Below are positions 44,346 through 52,123 of a stretch of DNA of 64,000 nucleotides, piece by piece (positions within the stretch are counted from its first letter, which is position 1; each line of letters opens with the position of its first letter). Location of the stretch: contig NZ_CP134779.1 in NCBI RefSeq assembly GCF_031884435.1, positions 1,116,001 to 1,180,000 of the forward strand, written 5' to 3'. The stretch comes from Bosea sp. 685. GTDB lineage: Bacteria > Pseudomonadota > Alphaproteobacteria > Rhizobiales > Beijerinckiaceae. A model generated the notes under the pieces. The model made no database searches. It was not told where the DNA came from and worked only from the letters and a program-made list of their open reading frames with translations. The translations under genes were made by a program, and so were the position numbers.

Positions 44346-45623
44346 ATGAAACTCGACGCCTGGCTCCAGCAGAACAAGATCGGCCGCAGCGCCTTTGCGC
44401 GGCAGGTCGGGCTGTCGCCTGCGAGCGTCACCGCGCTCTGTAACGATCTGAGCGCTTGGATCTCGCGCGAAAGCGCCGAGCGTATCGCCGCCGCCACGGG
44501 CGGTTCCGTCACCCCCAACGATTTTCTCGGCCTTGTCGGGCCGCGGGAGGCTGCCATGTCCAGCAATGTCACCCAGGCCATCGAGGCTTTCGCGCGCGGC
44601 GACATCGTCATCGTCACGGATGATGATGATCGTGAGAACGAGGGCGATCTCATCATTGCCGCCTCGCTCTGCACGCCGGAGAAGATGGCCTTCATCATCC
44701 GCAACACCTGCGGCATCGTCTGCGCGCCGCTGACATCGGGCGAGGCGCGCCGCCTGCGGCTCGACCCGATGGTGTCGTCGAACGACGCCCCGCTTGGCAC
44801 CGCCTTCACGGTCACGGTCGACGTCAAGCATGGGCTGACCACCGGCATCTCGGCCGAGCAGCGCTGCAATACGGTGCGCGCGCTCGCCAACGGCAATATG
44901 GGCGCGGCGGACTTCGTGCGGCCGGGCCACGTCTTTCCGCTGATCGCCAAGGATGGCGGCGTGCTGATGCGCTCGGGCCATACCGAAGCCGCCGTCGATC
45001 TCTGCAAGCTCGCCAGCCTGCCGCCGGTCGGTGTGATCTGCGAGCTCGCCAATGACGACGGCACGGTGATGAAGGGGCCGCAGATCACGGCCTTCGCCCA
45101 GAAGCACGGTTTGCAGCAGATCACGGTCGCGGATCTGATCGCCTATCGCCAGTCGCGCGAGAAGCTGGTCGAGCGGGTGCACTCGTTCCCGGTGAAGACC
45201 GCCTTCGGCGAGATGACCGGGCATGTCTACATCACGCCCTTCGAGGACACGCAGCATTTCGCCTTCGTGATGGGTAAGATCGGCGATGGCGAGAAGGTGC
45301 CGGCGCTGTTGCATAGAGCCAATGTCGTCGCCGATGTGCTCGGCGGTGCGCCCTCGATCCAGTGTGCGCTGAAGCGCTTCGCGCAGGATGGCCGTGGCGT
45401 GCTGATTTATCTGCGCGACGGCTCGGCCGGCGTGCCGATCAAGAGCGTCGAGGATGGCTCCGACGCGCAGCGCACGCAGCAATGGCGCGAGGTTGGGTTG
45501 GGCGCACAGATCCTGCGCGACATCGGCGTCGGTTCGATCGTCAACCTTGCCTCCTCACCGCGCTCCTTCGTGGGGCTGAGCGGCTTCGGGATCGAGATCG
45601 CGGACACGCAGCCGTTGGAGTGA
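44346..45623 (+). CDS. ribB: HTH-RibB-X fusion: 3,4-dihydroxy-2-butanone 4-phosphate synthase with N-terminal HTH and degenerate RibA domain
   Basis: 425 residues in three parts. Residues 1-66: Cro/CI-like helix-turn-helix (GRSAFARQVGLSPASVTALCNDLSAWISRESAERIAAATG). Residues about 71-285: RibB, with DDDDRENEGDLI, and GHTEAAVDLCKLA, making the four-carbon riboflavin precursor from ribulose 5-phosphate. Residues about 290-425: RibA-like domain in which the zinc motif C-x10-C-x-C is replaced (HRANVVADVLGGAPSIQCALK), so GTP cyclohydrolase activity is unlikely (RibBX type). A second ATG at 44556 (Met71) has a strong GGGAGG site and would give a product without the HTH. No RFN riboswitch was seen upstream. 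Confidence 0.9.
   Translation: MKLDAWLQQNKIGRSAFARQVGLSPASVTALCNDLSAWISRESAERIAAATGGSVTPNDFLGLVGPREAAMSSNVTQAIEAFARGDIVIVTDDDDRENEGDLIIAASLCTPEKMAFIIRNTCGIVCAPLTSGEARRLRLDPMVSSNDAPLGTAFTVTVDVKHGLTTGISAEQRCNTVRALANGNMGAADFVRPGHVFPLIAKDGGVLMRSGHTEAAVDLCKLASLPPVGVICELANDDGTVMKGPQITAFAQKHGLQQITVADLIAYRQSREKLVERVHSFPVKTAFGEMTGHVYITPFEDTQHFAFVMGKIGDGEKVPALLHRANVVADVLGGAPSIQCALKRFAQDGRGVLIYLRDGSAGVPIKSVEDGSDAQRTQQWREVGLGAQILRDIGVGSIVNLASSPRSFVGLSGFGIEIADTQPLE
44545..44558 (+). promoter_or_regulatory. Internal ribosome site and start inside the HTH-RibB gene
   Basis: GGGAGG (44545-44550) sits 5 nt before an in-frame ATG at 44556, exactly at the HTH/RibB boundary. It is a better ribosome site than anything before the annotated ATG at 44346, where none is visible. 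Confidence 0.7.
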
Positions 45624-45632
45624 GCGCGGCCG

Positions 45633-45815
45633 TCATTGCGGCTTCGCGAGCGGCCGGAGTTCGCGAGTTCGGGAGTGCTGCGACAGGTCCAGCGGCTTCG
45701 AGAACGCCGCGGCGAGATGCAGCATCGCTTTGCGGATCGCGGCGTTGCGCAGCTCGCGGGCAAGGCGGAGATGGTGTGCAATCAGCTCCGGAGTGACGAT
45801 AGGACGGCCCATCAT
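45633..45815 (-). CDS. Small hypothetical protein, coupled to the ABM gene
   Basis: 60 residues (MMGRPIVTPELIAHHLRLARELRNAAIRKAMLHLAAAFSKPLDL in outline), basic and helical. Its ATGATG overlaps the TGA of the upstream ABM gene, consistent with translational coupling. No known domain. It faces the end of the ribB-like gene 10 bp away. Confidence 0.5.
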   Translation of the reverse strand: MMGRPIVTPELIAHHLRLARELRNAAIRKAMLHLAAAFSKPLDLSQHSRTRELRPLAKPQ

Positions 45816-46132
45816 TTCGCCTCGACGGTTTTGGTCGACGACCAGGCTCGGCCCCGGATGACACTGCAGATCTGGAAGCTGTAGTCGCTGAAGAAGCTTT
45901 CGATCCCGCGCTTCTTGGCCTTGGCGTGCTCTGGCTCAACGCGCCACGCCTTGAGCGCCGCCTCGGTTTCGAACTCGACGATCGTCACCCTTTCGCCGTC
46001 CTCGGCGACAAAGCCCTTATGAGAAACGTACCCCGAAATGCCTCGGGCGAGCTCGCTCATGCGCTTGGCCATGGGGCCGTAATCCTCTTGAACTCCTGGA
46101 TTGAGGCGAGAGCGGAAGATGGTGACGATCAT
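45812..46132 (-). CDS. Antibiotic biosynthesis monooxygenase (ABM) domain protein
   Basis: 106 residues. MIVTIFRSRLNPGVQEDYGPMAKRMSELARGISGYVSHKGFVAEDGERVTIVEFETEAALKAWRVEPEHAKAKKRG shows the ABM dimeric alpha-beta barrel: 'GY...K.F..EDGERVTIVEFE...' and W-x-x-x-P-E-H. The role of these stand-alone ABM proteins varies (haem degradation, quinone oxidation, none proven). The upstream 118 bp is notably AT-rich (46190-46260) and likely holds its promoter. Short basic protein downstream. Confidence 0.85.
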   Translation of the reverse strand: MIVTIFRSRLNPGVQEDYGPMAKRMSELARGISGYVSHKGFVAEDGERVTIVEFETEAALKAWRVEPEHAKAKKRGIESFFSDYSFQICSVIRGRAWSSTKTVEAK

Positions 46133-46250
46133 GGCGGCGAGCCCCTCTGCAAGCGGAGCGGGATCGCGGCTCGTTCGGCCAACGCCCCGCAATGTCAGGG
46201 GAACGTGCGCCTCACCATAATATAAATCAAATGCATATATATAATTATGA

Positions 46251-47168
46251 TTATGTTCGATTTGATCCAGGATCAAGCTTGGTTTTCAACGCGCTGGTCA
46301 GCAATTCGATCGCCGGATCGAAGCGCCCCGGTATTGCATTGCGGATCAACGTCACCGTTGCCGGCATGACGAAATCCAGCACATCGAGGATGTTCAGACC
46401 GTGCCGGTGCGGGCTCTGCTCGAACTGCCGGCGCGGGACGAGGCCCAAGCCGCCGCTATGGGAGAGCAGCGACAACTGAAGGTCTTCCCCAAAGATTTCC
46501 GCCCCGACCTGGATGGGCAGCTGTTGCCGATCGAAGGACCGGACCAACGCGGCACGGCATCCACAGCCCGGAGGATTCAAGAACCAGCTTTCTCCTGCCA
46601 GATCGCGCAGCCGCCATGGGCTGCCGTCCCGCCGGCTCGCAGATCTGGACGCCGACACGATGACGACCTGCTCGGCTCCGAGCGAAATCCGGAGCAAGCC
46701 GGCGGGGACAGCGTGCGCATCCGTCAGCAAACCCACCGCGCAATCAAGCGCGCCATTGCGTATGTCTTCAATGAGCGCAGTGCTCCAGTTCGAGCCAACT
46801 TGCAGCCGAATGCGCGGAAAGGTTCGGCGCAGAGCATCGAGTGGTGTCGTCAAGACCATCTCGCCCAGCCCATGGGCGATGCCGATTCTTAACTCGCCGG
46901 CCGGGTCGGCCGCGCGCGTTGCGCAGGCTTCCAACTCCGCAACGGCCGTGAGAACGCGCCTGCAATGCTCGAGGACATGGTTGCCGAGCGCCGTTAATGC
47001 GGCCGGCTTCACCGAACGATCGAACAGAGGATCATCCCCGATTGCAGCCTCGAAGTTCTGAATGCGCCGGGTCGTTGCCGGCTGGGTCAGGTTGAGCCGT
47101 ATCGCCGCCCGGTTGACCGAGCCGGTTTCAGCAGCCGCCACAAAGGCTCGAATGTCCGCTATGTTCAT
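46251..47168 (-). CDS. LysR-family transcriptional regulator
   Basis: 305 residues. Winged helix MNIADIRAFVAAAETGSVNRAAIRLNLTQPATTRRIQNFEAAIGDDPLFDR (1-51), followed by the effector domain. No divergent partner gene on its left; a clear inverted repeat lies 10-32 bp upstream of its start, so autoregulation is likely. It ends in the AT-rich stretch that precedes the ABM gene; that gene may be its target. Confidence 0.92.
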   Translation of the reverse strand: MNIADIRAFVAAAETGSVNRAAIRLNLTQPATTRRIQNFEAAIGDDPLFDRSVKPAALTALGNHVLEHCRRVLTAVAELEACATRAADPAGELRIGIAHGLGEMVLTTPLDALRRTFPRIRLQVGSNWSTALIEDIRNGALDCAVGLLTDAHAVPAGLLRISLGAEQVVIVSASRSASRRDGSPWRLRDLAGESWFLNPPGCGCRAALVRSFDRQQLPIQVGAEIFGEDLQLSLLSHSGGLGLVPRRQFEQSPHRHGLNILDVLDFVMPATVTLIRNAIPGRFDPAIELLTSALKTKLDPGSNRT

Positions 47169-47177
47169 GCGATCGGA

Positions 47178-47200
47178 GCATAAACGAACAATGTTTATGC
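47178..47200. promoter_or_regulatory. LysR-type inverted repeat upstream of the regulator at 47168
   Basis: GCATAAAC (47178-47185), 7 bp, GTTTATGC (47193-47200): perfect 8-bp arms. It contains the T-rich/A-rich ends expected of a LysR operator and lies 10 bp upstream of the regulator's ATG. Confidence 0.65.
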
Positions 47201-47284
47201 GAGAAACTGGGAAAAGCCAGATTGCAGAGCAAAGTCACAATCTTGCAGTCTTCGATCGCGGTGCCTCTGGCGATGTGGGCCCAG

Positions 47285-48214
47285 CTACCCCCGCATCAGC
47301 GCCATGACATGGGCGGCGGCCGAGCGCGACAGGGCTTCGAGATCGTAGCCGCCTTCCAGGACGGAGACGACGCGCCCCTTGGCGCGGCGGTCGGCGATCT
47401 CCATCAGCTTCTGCGTCGCCCAGGTGAAATCGCCTTCCTTGAGGTTGATGTTGGCGAGCGGGTCGCGCCAATGCGCGTCGAAGCCGGCTGAGATGATGAT
47501 GAGGTCGGGCGCGAAGGCTTCGATCCGCGGCAGCAGCGCTGCTTCGAAGGCCTCGCGGAACTCCTCGGAGGCGTCGCCTGCACGCAAGGGGGCGTTGACG
47601 ATGGTGCCGTGCTGGCCGCGCTCGGAGGCTGCGCCGGTGCCGGGATAGAGCGGTATCTCATGGCTTGAAGCATAGAGGACGCTCGGATCATCCCAGAAGA
47701 TCTCCTGCGTGCCGTTGCCGTGATGCACGTCCCAATCGACGATGGCGACGCGCTCGACGCCATGGGCCTTCTGGGCGTGGCGGGCGGCTATGGCGGCGCT
47801 GTTGAAGAAGCAGAAGCCCATCGCCTTTTCGCTCTCGGCATGGTGGCCGGGCGGGCGCGTGGCGCAGAAGGCGTTGGCGACGGCGCCGCGCATGACCTCG
47901 TCCACCGCGAAGGTCGCGGCGCCGACGCCGCGTAGCGCGGCCTCGACCGTTCCCGGCGACATCAGCGTGTCCGCGTCGATCTGGACGAGGCCGGTTTCGG
48001 GGCTGGCCGCAATCACGGCTTTCGCGAAGGCGGGCGGGTGGCAAAGCGTGACCTGCTCCAGCAAGCCCAGCGGCGCGGTCGCGCGAATCAGGCCCGCGAA
48101 GCGCTCATCCTCCAGCGCCTGCTCGATGGCGCGAATGCGCTCGATGCGCTCGGGATGGCCGGGCGGCGTCTCATGCTGGAGGCTGGCCGGATGCGTGATC
48201 AGGAGGGTCGTCAC
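47285..48214 (-). CDS. Histone-deacetylase-family amidohydrolase
   Basis: 309 residues from GTG 48214 (preceded by GAGGCGCC). Class II HDAC-like, as in acetylpolyamine amidohydrolases and AcuC. Motifs: HPERIERIRAIE, RPPGHHAESEKAMGFCFFNSAAIAA (catalytic His pair), DWDVHHGNGTQEIFW and SAGFDAHWRDPLANI (zinc Asp/His). The bacterial substrate is uncertain: acetylpolyamines or an acetylated protein. Divergent from the L,D-transpeptidase gene. Confidence 0.92.
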   Translation of the reverse strand: MTTLLITHPASLQHETPPGHPERIERIRAIEQALEDERFAGLIRATAPLGLLEQVTLCHPPAFAKAVIAASPETGLVQIDADTLMSPGTVEAALRGVGAATFAVDEVMRGAVANAFCATRPPGHHAESEKAMGFCFFNSAAIAARHAQKAHGVERVAIVDWDVHHGNGTQEIFWDDPSVLYASSHEIPLYPGTGAASERGQHGTIVNAPLRAGDASEEFREAFEAALLPRIEAFAPDLIIISAGFDAHWRDPLANINLKEGDFTWATQKLMEIADRRAKGRVVSVLEGGYDLEALSRSAAAHVMALMRG

Positions 48215-48443
48215 GGAAAAGGCGCCTCGCATTGCGGATTACGAAAGGTCAGCGTGGCCGCTTTGCAACGGTCAGCGTGGAAGCGCGCGAATCGGTCGCC
48301 ACAGCGGGAACCAGATTGCGCCATCTATGTTACGAGCCTAGTGGTTCGCTCGATTTCTCCGTGCCGTAATTCGCGTTGGCGTCACAGAACGTTAACCTTC
48401 GATTCATCATAAAAGTCGCCGTAGGGCCGCTTGGATGGAATGC

Positions 48444-49040
48444 ATGAAACAGACCGTGATCGTATCTCTGGCGCTGGCGACCCTTCTGGGAGCTTGCCAA
48501 TACAAGAGTGTGAATGCGCCGGCCCTGTCCGCACGCGACGCCGAATATATCGCGCTGGTGCCGAAGTTCGAGCACTACGTCACGCAGCTTCCTTATGAGA
48601 TCACCGATCCGACCGGGCTCGCGCCGGGCACGATCCTGATCGATACGACCGAGAAGTATCTCTACTATGTCGAGCCGAACAAGAAGGCGATCCGCTATGC
48701 GGTCGCCACCGGCGACGAGGCCTTCGGCTGGACCGGCGAAGCGGTGATCCAGCGCAAGGCCGAGTGGCCGCGCTGGACGCCGCCATCCGAGATGCTGGTG
48801 CGCTGGCCGCATCTGAAGCCTTTCGCCGGCGGCATGGAAGGCGGCCCGGAAAACCCGCTGGGCGCGCGCGCACTGTATCTCTACCAGAACGGGCGCGACA
48901 CGCTTTACCGCATCCACGGCACCAACGAGCCCGAGACGATCGGCCATTCGGCTTCGTCGGGCTGCATCCGCATGCGCAATATCGATGTGGTTGACCTGTT
49001 CAACCGCGTGCCGACCGGCACGAAGGTGATCGTTCGCTGA
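48444..49040 (+). CDS. L,D-transpeptidase (YkuD) lipoprotein
   Basis: 198 residues. MKQTVIVSLALATLLGAC is a lipoprotein signal. The YkuD domain (about 60-198) ends with catalytic HGTNEPETIGHSASSGCIRMRNIDVVDL, with the nucleophile in SGCIRM. It can form 3-3 peptidoglycan cross-links or attach outer-membrane proteins, the usual role in Hyphomicrobiales. The alternative ATG at 48435 gives MECMKQ. Ends 33 bp before a family C repeat. Confidence 0.93.
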   Translation: MKQTVIVSLALATLLGACQYKSVNAPALSARDAEYIALVPKFEHYVTQLPYEITDPTGLAPGTILIDTTEKYLYYVEPNKKAIRYAVATGDEAFGWTGEAVIQRKAEWPRWTPPSEMLVRWPHLKPFAGGMEGGPENPLGARALYLYQNGRDTLYRIHGTNEPETIGHSASSGCIRMRNIDVVDLFNRVPTGTKVIVR

Positions 49041-49072
49041 AGGCGCGGCGGCGCCTGGCGCCGTCTTGACTT

Positions 49073-49197
49073 GGAACCACCGCGTCATCCTGGACAAGCC
49101 GCGTAAGCGGCGCAGCTCCGGGAACCGTCGTAGAGCGCTAAGCCCTCCGATGGATCCCGGGACGACCTTCGGTCTCCCAGGATGACGGCGCGGTTCC
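49073..49197. repeat. Dispersed palindromic repeat, family C copy 2
   Basis: GGAACCACCGCGTCATCCTGG at one end and CCAGGATGACGGCGCGGTTCC at the other, with GATGGATCCCGGGACGACC inside. Compare 4250-4368 and 58571-58724. Confidence 0.85.
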
Positions 49198-49234
49198 CAG
49201 CACGAACAGCAAACCTAAGCGCCACAGCTCCGAG

Positions 49235-49315
49235 CTAGAGCACTTGCTCTAGCTCATTGTTTTAACGCATTTTCTTCACGCGAACCGGTATCCACTTCGC
49301 TCGAAAACGCGCTAG
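49235..49315. repeat. CTAG-bordered palindromic repeat, family B copy 3 (short)
   Basis: From CTAGAGCACTTGCTCTAGCTC to TCGAAAACGCGCTAG, with TTTTCTTCACGCGAACCGGTATCCACTT. It is 81 bp, lacking the GATCCAATTGGATC core of copies 1 and 2. The right CTAG gives the stop codon of the metallophosphoesterase gene. Confidence 0.85.
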
Positions 49316-50106
49316 CCCAGCTCCACCAGGACGATCTCCGGCGGCATGCCGAGCCTGACCGGCAGGATACTGGTGCCGATTCCCCCCGAAACGATCAGGT
49401 CGCGCCCGTCACTCTCGCGGATATGGCCGTAGGCGTAACGCTGGCCATAGCGCGAAGGCACGAGCGGCGCCCAGCCGAACAGTCTGACCTGGCCGCCATG
49501 GGTGTGGCCCGACAAGGTCAGCGCGATGCGCTCCGGCATGCGCACGAAGGCGTCGGGCTCATGCGCCATCATGATCACCGGCGTGCCGTCGTCATCGATC
49601 TGCGCCAGTGTCCCGCTGAGGTCGTCGACGCCATGAGGCAGGCCCTGGACGCGCGGCAGGAAGGCGATCTGGTCGCCAAGGCCAGCGAGCCAGAGCGGGC
49701 CCGCCGCCGTGTCGAGCTTCATTGCACGGTTTTCCAGAACGGCGATGCCGTTTCCCGCCAGCGCCGCGCCCACCTCGGTCGGGCCGGAGCGGGCGGTTTG
49801 TGCCGGCGTGTCGTGCCACCAGTCATGGTTGCCCAGCACGGCGTAGACGCCGTCCTTGGCCTGAAGCCGTGCGAGCTCCCCCGCCCAGGCCTGCATGGGC
49901 GGGTCCGAGGCGCGGCGCGCGCGGCTCGCGACGAAATCGCCGAGCAGGAGCGTCAGGTCCGGCTTGAGTGCATTGGTCCGCGCCACGATGTCGGTGACGC
50001 GCGAGAGCGGGACGTGCAACCCGCCGATGTGCAGATCCGAGATCACGGCCAGGCGCAAGCGCCGCCCAGAGGGCCAGCCGCGCGGCGTCAGGCCATAGCG
50101 CGTCAC
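49312..50106 (-). CDS. Metallophosphoesterase (YaeI-like), 5' end frame-shifted
   Basis: 264 residues from a GTG at 50106. Calcineurin-like metal motifs: ISDLHIGG (D-x-H), LLGDFVASR (GD), LGNHDWWHD (GNHD), and SGHTHGGQVRLFG (GHTH). Close to YaeI-type phosphodiesterases, which act on lipid-linked or nucleotide phosphates outside the cytosol. Reading upstream in this frame gives FAGLGTTGYAAAWEPEQLRVTRYGL without a start; the expected Tat signal start lies in another frame (50107-50207). The protein from 50106 would be cytosolic. The TAG stop is the end of a family B repeat. Confidence 0.8.
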   Translation of the reverse strand: MTRYGLTPRGWPSGRRLRLAVISDLHIGGLHVPLSRVTDIVARTNALKPDLTLLLGDFVASRARRASDPPMQAWAGELARLQAKDGVYAVLGNHDWWHDTPAQTARSGPTEVGAALAGNGIAVLENRAMKLDTAAGPLWLAGLGDQIAFLPRVQGLPHGVDDLSGTLAQIDDDGTPVIMMAHEPDAFVRMPERIALTLSGHTHGGQVRLFGWAPLVPSRYGQRYAYGHIRESDGRDLIVSGGIGTSILPVRLGMPPEIVLVELG

Positions 50107-50207
50107 GCGCAGCTGCTCGGGCTCCCAGGCTGCGGCATAGCCGGTCGTGCCGAGGCCGGCGAAAAAAGACCGGCGAGAGCTTGGAGAACTCTGCGCCGGT
50201 CAATCAT
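50107..50207 (-). pseudogene. Tat signal and linker of the metallophosphoesterase, out of frame by one T
   Basis: From ATG 50207 the frame reads M-I-D-R-R-R-V-L-Q-A-L-A-G-L-F, a twin-arginine signal, then meets a run of six T (minus strand; plus A 50162-50167). With seven T the frame would join F-A-G-L-G-T-T-G-Y and continue as the metallophosphoesterase. So the complete gene would span 49312-50207 with one missing base. Sequencing error, mutation or slippage-based phase variation cannot be told apart here. Confidence 0.7.
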
Positions 50208-50626
50208 TGAGGGTCTCGAAGAGTTTTCGAAGATCAGTCGTCGAAGCCATCGCGAAGGACACCGGCAAGCCGGGATGGTTGATCCTTCGCGTCGTCATCC
50301 AACGCGGCTGATGTGCATCTCGTTCCATCGGCGACTGCAGGAAAGGCGATCGGACGGAGACGAAAAGCATCGACTTCCCTGGCGGATGTAATGTGGAAGC
50401 CCGCGCTCGCTTGTGTCGTTGCACGAGATATTGGGTGAAATCATGGCCGTGGACGTCGTCGATTGTAGCAAGGCTGGTCGATTGTAGCAGGCCGATGGTT
50501 CCTGGCCACCGGTCGACATCATACTGACAAGCGATCCCGCCGCTGGCGCGGCGGGATCGTGATGTCTCCGTGTCGAATTGTATGCGGCCGTAACCAGCCG
50601 CCACAATCATGAACGACGGGCGTGGC
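50208..50626. other. Intergenic region without a convincing gene
   Basis: 419 bp downstream of the aminotransferase gene and upstream of the metallophosphoesterase. It holds a 13-bp direct repeat GTCGATTGTAGCA (50458-50470 and 50477-50489) and a strong hairpin (50532-50559). A 103-codon minus-strand frame (50295-50606) has poor composition and no ribosome site and was not called. Confidence 0.6.
50532..50559 (-). terminator. Hairpin downstream of the class III aminotransferase gene
   Basis: CGATCCCGCCGC and GCGGCGGGATCG form a perfect 12-bp stem with a 4-nt loop, starting 68 bp after the aminotransferase stop. Followed on the minus strand by CTTGTCAG, so U-run is weak; still the most likely transcript end. 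Confidence 0.6.
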
Positions 50627-52006
50627 TCAGGCGGCGAGCAGGCCCTCGGCCTTGGCCCAGTTGAGGGTCTTGTTCAGGGCGCGCTCATAGCGGTTGAACA
50701 TCTCCTCGATTTCGGCCTCGGTGATGATCAACGGCGGGCAGAAGGCGACGCGGTCACCCATGGCGCGGGTGATCAGGCCTTCTTCCTGCGCGAAGACCAC
50801 CGATTTGGCGCCGACGCCCTTCTTGGCCTCGAACGGGGCCTTGGTCTGCTTGTCCTTGACCAGCTCGACACCGCCGATCAGGCCGACACCACGCGCTTCA
50901 CCGACCAGCGGATGCTCGCCGAGCTTCTCCAGCCGCGTGACGAAGGTCGGGGAGACCTTGCGGACATGGTCGACGATCTTCTCGCGCTGGTAGATCTCCA
51001 GCGTCTTGACTGCGATCGCGCAGCCGACAGGATGGCCGGCATAGGTGTTGCCATGGCCGAAGACGCCGATCTTGCGGCTCTGGTCGACGAGCACGTCATA
51101 GACCTGCTCGCTCAGCATCACCGCGCTGAGCGGGAAATAGGCCGAGGTGATCTGCTTGGCGAGCGAGATCGTGTCGGCCTTCATGCCATAGGTCGTGGTG
51201 CCGAACATGTTGCCGGTACGGCCAAAGCCGGTGATGACCTCGTCCGCGATGAAGAGGATGTCGTATTTCGCCAGGATCGCGTTGACCTTCTCGAAATAGC
51301 CTTCCGGCGGCAGGATCGCGCCGCCGGCGCCCATCACTGGCTCGGCGATAAAGGCGGCGACCGTGTCGGGCCCCTCGCGCAGGATCATCTCCTCGAGCTC
51401 GGCTGCAAGCCGCGACGAAAAATCCTGCTCGCTCTCGCCGGGTTCGGCGAAGCGGTAGTGATGCGGGCAGGAGGTGTGCAGGATGCCCGGCAGCGGCAGG
51501 TCGAAATCGATATGATTGTTGGGCAGGCCGGTCAGCGAGGCCGAGGCGACGGTGACGCCGTGATAGCCCTTCAGCCGCGAGATGATCTTCTTCTTCTGCG
51601 GCCGGCCGAGCGCATTGTTCATGTACCAGACGATCTTCACCTGGGTGTCGTTGGCGTCCGAGCCGGACGCGCCATAGAAGATTTTCGAGATCGGAACCGG
51701 AGCGATTTCCTTCAGCTTCTCGGCCAGCTCGATCGCCGGGTCATGGCTGCGGCCGCCGAAGATATGGGTGAAGGGCAGCTTCTTCATCTGCTCGGTGGCG
51801 GTCTCGATCAGCTCCTGATTGGAGTAGCCGAGCGAGGTGCACCACAGCCCCGCCATGCCCTCGATATATTCCTTGCCGGCGGTGTCGTAGACATAGACGC
51901 CCTTGCCGCTCTCGAGCACGAGCGGGCCGACCTCGCGATGCGTCGCGAGGTTCGTATAGGGATGGACGAGGGTCTCGATATCGCGGACGGCGAGGTTGGA
52001 CAGCAT
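50627..52006 (-). CDS. Class III aminotransferase (omega-aminotransferase)
   Basis: 459 residues. PLP enzyme with the internal aldimine Lys284 (SLAKQITSAYFPLSA), Asp255 (IADEVITGFGRTG) that holds the PLP nitrogen, and GASGSDANDTQVK and YHGVTVASASLTG for the phosphate. Long N-terminal start (MLSNLAVRDIETLVHPYTNLATHREVGPLV) and size are those of omega-amino acid:pyruvate or putrescine-type transaminases. Substrate not readable. Next gene upstream is the amidase, 117 bp away; both could serve amide or amine breakdown. Confidence 0.92.
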   Translation of the reverse strand: MLSNLAVRDIETLVHPYTNLATHREVGPLVLESGKGVYVYDTAGKEYIEGMAGLWCTSLGYSNQELIETATEQMKKLPFTHIFGGRSHDPAIELAEKLKEIAPVPISKIFYGASGSDANDTQVKIVWYMNNALGRPQKKKIISRLKGYHGVTVASASLTGLPNNHIDFDLPLPGILHTSCPHHYRFAEPGESEQDFSSRLAAELEEMILREGPDTVAAFIAEPVMGAGGAILPPEGYFEKVNAILAKYDILFIADEVITGFGRTGNMFGTTTYGMKADTISLAKQITSAYFPLSAVMLSEQVYDVLVDQSRKIGVFGHGNTYAGHPVGCAIAVKTLEIYQREKIVDHVRKVSPTFVTRLEKLGEHPLVGEARGVGLIGGVELVKDKQTKAPFEAKKGVGAKSVVFAQEEGLITRAMGDRVAFCPPLIITEAEIEEMFNRYERALNKTLNWAKAEGLLAA

Positions 52007-52123
52007 CGTGCGGTTCCCGATCTTTATGGATTGCTTATGCGAGCATAGACCGGGTGTGGCGCAAAAGCTGAGCGATTTTCACGCAAGCCTGCGCAGACTC
52101 TGGCGCGGGGCGGCATCGCCGCG

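Noticed and set aside
44280..45482. 400-codon minus-strand frame opposite the ribB-like gene
   Set aside because: Antisense shadow without domain features.
50200..50610. 136-codon minus-strand gene upstream of the metallophosphoesterase
   Set aside because: No ribosome site, atypical composition, overlaps the Tat-signal start and a hairpin.
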